A stretch of 45,366 bases of DNA from Prosthecobacter debontii (GTDB taxonomy: Bacteria; Verrucomicrobiota; Verrucomicrobiia; Chthoniobacterales; Chthoniobacteraceae). Made by a program: the position numbers and the translations under genes. Of the stretch, positions 41,192 through 45,366 are shown one piece after another; position 1 is the first letter of the stretch, and each line of letters starts with the position of its first letter. The notes under the pieces were generated by a model that ran no database searches, was not told the origin of the DNA, and saw nothing but the letters and a program-made list of their open reading frames with translations. Where the stretch lies: NCBI GenBank assembly GCA_945861385.1, contig CAMAUI010000024.1:1-45366 (forward strand). Reading direction: 5' to 3'.

Positions 41192-41977
41192 TCAATCCGG
41201 CGGGAGCCGGTCTTGTGGTGGTATATAAAGACGCCGGTCATTGGGAATGCCTAATTTTCGTTCAAGGATCTGGATCTTCGCGAGCAGCGTCGGCAGCCAC
41301 TCGTGCTGGCCCTCGTTGTAAAGGGCGGTGAGCTTCTCGTAGGCCTCGCGTTCGTGGCCGGGGCACTCGGCGAGCATGTAAACGGCGAAACGGCGCGTAT
41401 AGTCGAGGCGGCCGGGGCGCCTGGATGCCTCGGCGTAAGCGTGCGCGGCCTTGCAGGGGTCGTGAAATTTATCCCGGTAAAGCATGCCGAGCCGGTCGTA
41501 GAGCGTCCATTTGTCGGGGCAATTTCTCACTCCCTCGAGCAGATAAGCCTCGCCGATCTCAAAAAAGCGCCTCGCTTCGCGCTGGCTTGCGATGACGTCG
41601 CCACCCGCCCGCAGCATCTCGGTCCGTGCGAATTCGGAGCCGTTGTAGGCCATGTGCCACGAGGCGACGTCCCAGAATTCCTCCCGCCGCGGCTGCAGCG
41701 TCGTGCAGGCGTCGAAGTACAGTTTCATCCGCGGATACTGGCGATCCTCCCATGCCATGTGCGCGCGGATCCACAGGATGTCCGCCACCATTGCGCGCAG
41801 TCCGCTGAGGACGGCGAGGAACCCGGCCTGCCCGGCCTGCTGCCGGAGGCTGGCGGTGATTTTGTATCCGCCGAAGCGGTGTTCCTGCAGCTTCGCTGCG
41901 AAGGCCGACTCCATCGGCAGCTTCACGAGCCCCCACAGCAGGACGATGCAGATGCCGATCGCGCGCCCTTTTTTCAC
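41192..41977 (-). CDS. Membrane-anchored TPR-like protein encoded after an ABC permease
   Basis: This 261-residue protein begins with an N-terminal transmembrane segment (AIGICIVLLWGLVKLP). A helical region follows with GLRAMVADILWIRAHMAWED and RMKLYFDACTTLQPRREEFW, then TPR-like DRLGMLYRDKFHDPCKAAHA. It has no enzymatic motif. The GTG start at 41977 overlaps the permease stop (GTGA) and is preceded by GGAGGGA as a strong ribosome-binding site. Tight coupling to the ABC permease gene suggests an accessory protein of the exporter, anchored in the inner membrane with its TPR-like part outside. The C-terminus ends QDRLPPD two bases before the next ATG. Confidence 0.65.
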   Translation of the reverse strand: MKKGRAIGICIVLLWGLVKLPMESAFAAKLQEHRFGGYKITASLRQQAGQAGFLAVLSGLRAMVADILWIRAHMAWEDRQYPRMKLYFDACTTLQPRREEFWDVASWHMAYNGSEFARTEMLRAGGDVIASQREARRFFEIGEAYLLEGVRNCPDKWTLYDRLGMLYRDKFHDPCKAAHAYAEASRRPGRLDYTRRFAVYMLAECPGHEREAYEKLTALYNEGQHEWLPTLLAKIQILERKLGIPNDRRLYIPPQDRLPPD

Positions 41978-42882
41978 AGCTCCCTCCAGATGAAAAACAC
42001 GTAGCCGACGAGGAGATAGACCGCGATGTAACCCGCGCTCAGCCCGGCGATGGTGGCGAAGATTGCGGGGGCGACGTTTGTGCCGAGCGCGATCTCGTCC
42101 ACGATGTTGAAAATCTGCATGTCGGGAAAGGCGACCGTCACCAGCCGCAGGAATCCGTCCATGTACCATGGCGGGTCCACGCCGAAACTCGCCGGGTTTT
42201 GCCACACGTTGCGCGCGATGGCGACGAGGTGGCCGATGATGACCGCCGCGAAAGACACGATCACCGTGAACAACCATGAGGTCGCGAAACATGAGATCAT
42301 CAGCGTGAGCGCCGCGCATACGATCGAGCGCAGAAGCACGACGAAAACTCCGCCAAACAGGGACGGCGTGAACGTCCCCGACCGCACCAGCTCGATCCGC
42401 TGCGCTGCCTCGGCGGGATCATAGTAGAAGGGGATCGCTGCAATCTCCCGCCCGCGCCAGTACCACAGGACGATGCAAAAGACGCCGGCCATGAGCACGA
42501 TGGCCAGCGCAAGGATGCCGACGACGCCGAGCAGTTTGCCGGCGAGGTACTCGAACCGCGCGACCGGCTTCGCGAGGATCGTGTAGAGCGTGCGATCCTC
42601 GATGTCCTTGGGCAGCAGCATCGCCGTGGCCAGCACCGCGAGCAGGATGGAGAAGACGCCCATCGCCCCGAGGGAGACATCAATCACCGTCTGCAACTGG
42701 CCGCGCGAGTTGATGGAGGCGAGCGCGAGAGAGGCGCCGATGAGAATCAGCGCGAAGACGAGCATGAAATAGAACACCTTCTGCCGGACGAGATCGCGGA
42801 ACGTGTTCGCCGCGATCGCCCATACGCGGGTGAAGGAAAACAGCTTGTGCGCTGCGGCGTGGATGGCGGGGTCGGCGGTCAT
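41974..42882 (-). CDS. ABC-2-type transporter permease
   Basis: This 302-residue protein has about six membrane segments, among them VFYFMLVFALILIGASLALA, GAMGVFSILLAVLATAMLLP, VVGILALAIVLMAGVFCIVL, LTLMISCFATSWLFTVIVSF and AGYIAVYLLVGYVFFIW. IEDRTLYTILAKPVARFEYL after the second segment is the characteristic ABC-2 (NosY/GldF-like) coupling region. The ATG at 42882 overlaps the ATPase stop (ATGA). It forms an exporter with the preceding ATPase and is followed by an overlapping TPR-like gene. The substrate is unknown. Confidence 0.85.
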   Translation of the reverse strand: MTADPAIHAAAHKLFSFTRVWAIAANTFRDLVRQKVFYFMLVFALILIGASLALASINSRGQLQTVIDVSLGAMGVFSILLAVLATAMLLPKDIEDRTLYTILAKPVARFEYLAGKLLGVVGILALAIVLMAGVFCIVLWYWRGREIAAIPFYYDPAEAAQRIELVRSGTFTPSLFGGVFVVLLRSIVCAALTLMISCFATSWLFTVIVSFAAVIIGHLVAIARNVWQNPASFGVDPPWYMDGFLRLVTVAFPDMQIFNIVDEIALGTNVAPAIFATIAGLSAGYIAVYLLVGYVFFIWREL

Positions 42883-43739
42883 TCGTCCCTGGCGTCGCGA
42901 GTGACATCGAGGAAATACCGCTCGAGGTTTTGCTGCGGCCTGGCCTCGCCCACGACGCGCGCCCCGGCGGCGGCGACGCGCGCCTTGAGGTCGGCCAGCA
43001 GCTCGGGCGTTGCGTTTTCCACGACGAGTTCGGTCTGGTTTTCGATCGCGATCATTTCCTCCAGCGGCCCTTCGCGGATGAGCCTTCCGCGGTGCATGAT
43101 GCCGATGCGGTCGCAAATTTCCTGCACCTGGCTGAGCAGATGCGAGCAGAGCAGCACGGTGATCCCGCGTTGCTTGAGGCTCACGATCAAGTCCCGGATC
43201 TGGCGCGAGCCCGCGGGATCCACGCCTGCCGTGGGCTCATCGAGCACCAGCAGGCGCGGCTCCTGCACGAGCGCCTGCGCAAGCCCGATGCGCTGGAGCA
43301 TGCCCTTCGAGTAGCCGCCCACGCGCCGGTGGGCCGCATCCTCGAGTCCGGCGAGCGCGAGTAGTTCCCTCGCCCGTGCCGCGAGCGCCGCGCCGCGAAG
43401 GCCGCACAGCTTTCCATAAAAATGCAGCGTCTCCTCCCCGGTGAGGAATTTGTAGAAATACGGATTCTCGGGCAGGAATCCCACCGCCTCGCGGCTTTCC
43501 ACATCGCGGCTGTCCTTGTCGAAAATAAATGTCCGCCCGCTGGTCGGCGTGACGAGGCCGAGGACGATTTTCATCGTTGTGCTTTTGCCCGAGCCATTGG
43601 GCCCGAGCAGCCCGTACACGTGCCCCGCCTCGACGGTCAGCGACAGGTCGTCCACCGCCACGATGCCGCCGCGGCTGAACACCGAGGGATTGGTGAATCG
43701 CTTGGTGAGATTTTTTATGGTGATGGCGGGGACGCTCAC
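42879..43739 (-). CDS. ABC transporter ATP-binding protein
   Basis: This ATPase (about 286 residues) has Walker A GLLGPNGSGKSTTMK, Q-loop region FLPENPYFYKFLTGEET, signature VGGYSKGMLQRIGLAQAL (YSKGM type), Walker B RLLVLDEPTAGVDP and switch His LLCSHLLSQVQEI. A C-terminal extension (LLADLKARVAAAGARV) is typical of exporters of the CcmA/NatA type. The start is uncertain: GTG at 43739 (VSVPAITIKNL) matches the family N-terminus, while TTG at 43775 directly after the acylphosphatase stop adds 12 residues. It is coupled by ATGA to its permease. Confidence 0.88.
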   Translation of the reverse strand: MSVPAITIKNLTKRFTNPSVFSRGGIVAVDDLSLTVEAGHVYGLLGPNGSGKSTTMKIVLGLVTPTSGRTFIFDKDSRDVESREAVGFLPENPYFYKFLTGEETLHFYGKLCGLRGAALAARARELLALAGLEDAAHRRVGGYSKGMLQRIGLAQALVQEPRLLVLDEPTAGVDPAGSRQIRDLIVSLKQRGITVLLCSHLLSQVQEICDRIGIMHRGRLIREGPLEEMIAIENQTELVVENATPELLADLKARVAAAGARVVGEARPQQNLERYFLDVTRDARDE

Positions 43740-43775
43740 GGATGGAGATTGTGCAGAAGCCCCGGCTCTCCGCAA

Positions 43776-44045
43776 CTACGACGCGATGTCAAAACTCGTG
43801 GCCACAAAATGCGGGATCGCGCGAACGTCTATTTTGCGGATGTGTGATTTCAAGTCGCTCTCCTGGATGGCCTCCAGAAAAGCTTCCACCTCATCGGTCT
43901 CGCCGCACGCCTGCAGTTCCACGCGGCCATCGGGCAGGTTTTTCACCCAGCCCGTGACTTCGTATCCGCGCGCGATGTTTTTCGTCGTCCACCGGAACCC
44001 GACGCCCTGCACGCGGCCCTCGAAAAACACATGGCGACCGGTCAT
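43776..44045 (-). CDS. Acylphosphatase
   Basis: This 89-residue protein carries both acylphosphatase signatures: VFFEGRVQGVGFRWTTKNIA, with the active-site Arg, and YEVTGWVKNLPDGRVELQAC, with the catalytic Asn. It hydrolyses acyl phosphates such as acetyl- or carbamoyl-phosphate. The ATG at 44045 overlaps the stop of the galT-like gene (ATGA), so both are read from one message. Downstream, the ABC ATPase gene begins within 40 bp. Its role in this operon is unclear; many acylphosphatases are housekeeping. Confidence 0.9.
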   Translation of the reverse strand: MTGRHVFFEGRVQGVGFRWTTKNIARGYEVTGWVKNLPDGRVELQACGETDEVEAFLEAIQESDLKSHIRKIDVRAIPHFVATSFDIAS

Positions 44046-45046
44046 GGCTGCGCCTCCTGGTGCCTGAGCACGTCCGCCGCGATCTCGGGCCACACGCCGT
44101 TCACGTGGCATCCCGTGGCGGACTCGATCACACCCGGCGTGTGGAGCCGCGGGGTGATCGTTGCGTGCCAGCGGAAGTCCTCGTCGAGCGTGTCCCAATG
44201 GTCCGCGGCGGGCGCGCGCGAGGGTGCGGTGGTGAGAGCGAAATGATACGCCGGGTAATCGAGGGCATGGTTGAGCTTTCGCAGCACGGCGAGGAGCGCG
44301 TCGGCCAACTGACACGCCTCGCCGGCATTGATGTGGTGGAAATCGGCGCACTGGCGCTTCGGCCACACTGAGATCTCGAACGGGGCACGCGCCGCGTACG
44401 GGCAAAAGGCGAGGAAGCCCGCGTTTTCATACACGAGCCGGTCGGCGCTCCGCTGCTCGTGCTCGATGATTTCCGCAAAAAGCGACCGCCTGTGCGCGGC
44501 GAACCAGGCCTTGGCGGAATCCAGCTTCGCGCGGAGCGCGCCCGGGATGACCGCCATCGCGAACACCTGGCTGATGCTGTGCGCGATCGTCTGCCCGGCG
44601 GCTGTGCCCGTGGCTTTCAGCACGCTGAACGCGACAAGCCGCGAGTCGCGCATGAGGTCCTCGATCCGCGCGCGCCATGCATTCACGACCAGCTCGGCCT
44701 CGCCCACGTGCAGCTCTTCAAACCGCCGGCTGGCAGGATCCTCGATCACGATCTCGTGGGCGCCGACGCCGTCGAGATGCTGGTAAAAACCGTTTCCGTT
44801 CGGAGCATGGTCGCCCTCGACCCGGAGGACGGGGACGCGGTTTGGCACCACGCGGACCTGCCAGCCGCCCGGTCCCCCGGCGTGGTGAAGCGTGTGTGGT
44901 GCGTAGCGTTCGAGCCCCGCGCGGAAGGGGCTTTCGGAAAAGCTCCCCGCCGTCGCCGGGCCAAACTCCGGCGCGAGCGCACGCCCTTCGGTGAAGATCG
45001 TCCATTCCCGCGTGAGCGGATCGAGGCGCAATTCGGTTTTGTCCAT
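44042..45046 (-). CDS. Galactose-1-phosphate uridylyltransferase-like protein lacking the nucleophile
   Basis: This 334-residue HIT-superfamily protein is built like GalT. It starts ELRLDPLTREWTIFTEGRAL and has VRVVPNRVPVLRVEG, AHEIVIEDPAS, and a second half with AFCPYAARAPFEISVWPKRQ and FRWHATITPRLHTPGVIESA. At the active site, GalT has HPHxQ or HSHSQ; here residues 156-160 read HSISQ, with Ile158 where the uridylylated His belongs. The later HWH segment reads RWH. A canonical ping-pong transferase is thus unlikely; a phosphorylase, hydrolase or binding role is possible. The ATG at 45046 (MDKTELRLDPL) fits the family. It is the first gene of the operon and overlaps the acylphosphatase gene. 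Confidence 0.75.
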   Translation of the reverse strand: MDKTELRLDPLTREWTIFTEGRALAPEFGPATAGSFSESPFRAGLERYAPHTLHHAGGPGGWQVRVVPNRVPVLRVEGDHAPNGNGFYQHLDGVGAHEIVIEDPASRRFEELHVGEAELVVNAWRARIEDLMRDSRLVAFSVLKATGTAAGQTIAHSISQVFAMAVIPGALRAKLDSAKAWFAAHRRSLFAEIIEHEQRSADRLVYENAGFLAFCPYAARAPFEISVWPKRQCADFHHINAGEACQLADALLAVLRKLNHALDYPAYHFALTTAPSRAPAADHWDTLDEDFRWHATITPRLHTPGVIESATGCHVNGVWPEIAADVLRHQEAQP

Positions 45047-45366
45047 CGGCCTCTTGCTGCCACGCGGCGCGGGGGTGTGGCGAGCGCGTTCCGATAGTCG
45101 TGGCTTACGGTTGCTCCACCGCGCCGCGTCTCGCTCCACCCGTGCAGCTTCGCAGTAAAGCACATGATAAGCGCCTGCCACCTCGCGCGCAGGGGATTAC
45201 CCTGTTATACGATTTATAGGTTCTTCCGGGAATATCATGGGTGAAGGAGGGGGAATCTGAGGGGAACAGCGGCCCCTGGGCCTTCGGCCACCGGGGGTGC
45301 CGCACTGAAGGGCGCGGGAGCAAGGCGGCGAAATTCTCATCGGGATGTCTGGGGAGCGGGGTTGAG
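45047..45366. other. Upstream region of the minus-strand operon, no gene seen
   Basis: These 320 bp run to the window edge. They should contain the promoter of the eight-gene minus-strand run that begins at 45046, but no clear -35/-10 pair was recognised. An imperfect GC-rich hairpin lies at about 45269-45303 (GCGGCCCCTGGG against GGGGTGCCGC). A short A/T-rich patch is at 45205-45240. Confidence 0.4.

Noticed and set aside
45196-45208. ATTACCCTGTTAT resembles part of the I-SceI recognition site
   Set aside because: Only 13 of 18 bases agree in a row and the rest differ. It is not evidence of vector sequence or a homing site.
45269-45303. GC-rich hairpin as a rho-independent terminator
   Set aside because: Pairing is imperfect and there is no T-run after it.

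Overview
The window is 45.4 kb of mostly high-GC, densely packed bacterial chromosome. The gene content points to the Verrucomicrobiota, with Planctomycetota as the less likely alternative. The markers are a planctomycete-type cytochrome/DUF1549-DUF1553 protein with a DUF1501 partner, PEP-CTERM secreted proteins, an AmgK-MurU cell-wall recycling pair, an FHA/kinase-like signalling protein and many short palindromic repeats. No rRNA, tRNA, CRISPR array or phage structural cluster was seen. The taxonomic assignment is an inference from gene families.

Layout. 1-1.9 kb: the 3' end of a formate dehydrogenase alpha-subunit gene, then debris (a second FDH fragment, a truncated PIN toxin gene with an intact antitoxin, repeats). 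1.9-5.6 kb: a sterol-desaturase-family enzyme (minus), then a plus-strand pair of TPR-AAA+ ATPase and TPR membrane protein. 5.5-14 kb (minus): amgK and murU for MurNAc/GlcNAc recycling, a UvrD/PcrA-type helicase, a DpdE-like SNF2 helicase and RNase III. 14-17.6 kb (minus): an ABC exporter operon and a zinc-ribbon protein. 17.9-20.2 kb (plus): a PQQ-type sugar dehydrogenase with PEP-CTERM anchor and a second PEP-CTERM gene broken by one stop codon. 20.4-21.9 kb (minus): two translationally coupled thymidylate-kinase-like genes. 21.9-24.7 kb (plus): cdd, then mnmG, which lies in a clearly lower-GC stretch with parS-like palindromes. 24.8-27.5 kb (minus): an FHA-pseudokinase-TPR-LRR protein.

27.7-37.3 kb: the cytochrome/DUF1553 gene and the DUF1501 gene, normally neighbours, are separated here by about 5.3 kb. 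The intervening stretch holds a small-ORF/HNH pair, a secreted beta-repeat protein ending in a Peptidase_S74 chaperone domain, and three toxin-antitoxin modules, one with a frameshifted toxin. 37.4-38.7 kb: an N-acetylglutamate synthase (argA). 38.7-45.0 kb (minus): eight closely packed or overlapping genes reading galT-like, acylphosphatase, ABC ATPase, ABC permease, membrane-anchored TPR-like protein, metallophosphoesterase, glycosyltransferase family 9 and YebC-like regulator. The last 320 bp hold no gene.

Points that stand out: the kinase-like protein has lost its HRD and DFG aspartates; the GalT-like enzyme has isoleucine where the nucleophilic histidine belongs; dpdE has none of the other dpd genes beside it; a palindromic repeat sits in frame inside the DUF1553 gene and recurs in an intergenic gap; a hairpin repeat shows a compensatory base change between two copies; and a ParE toxin would be restored by a -1 slip on a run of six T residues.
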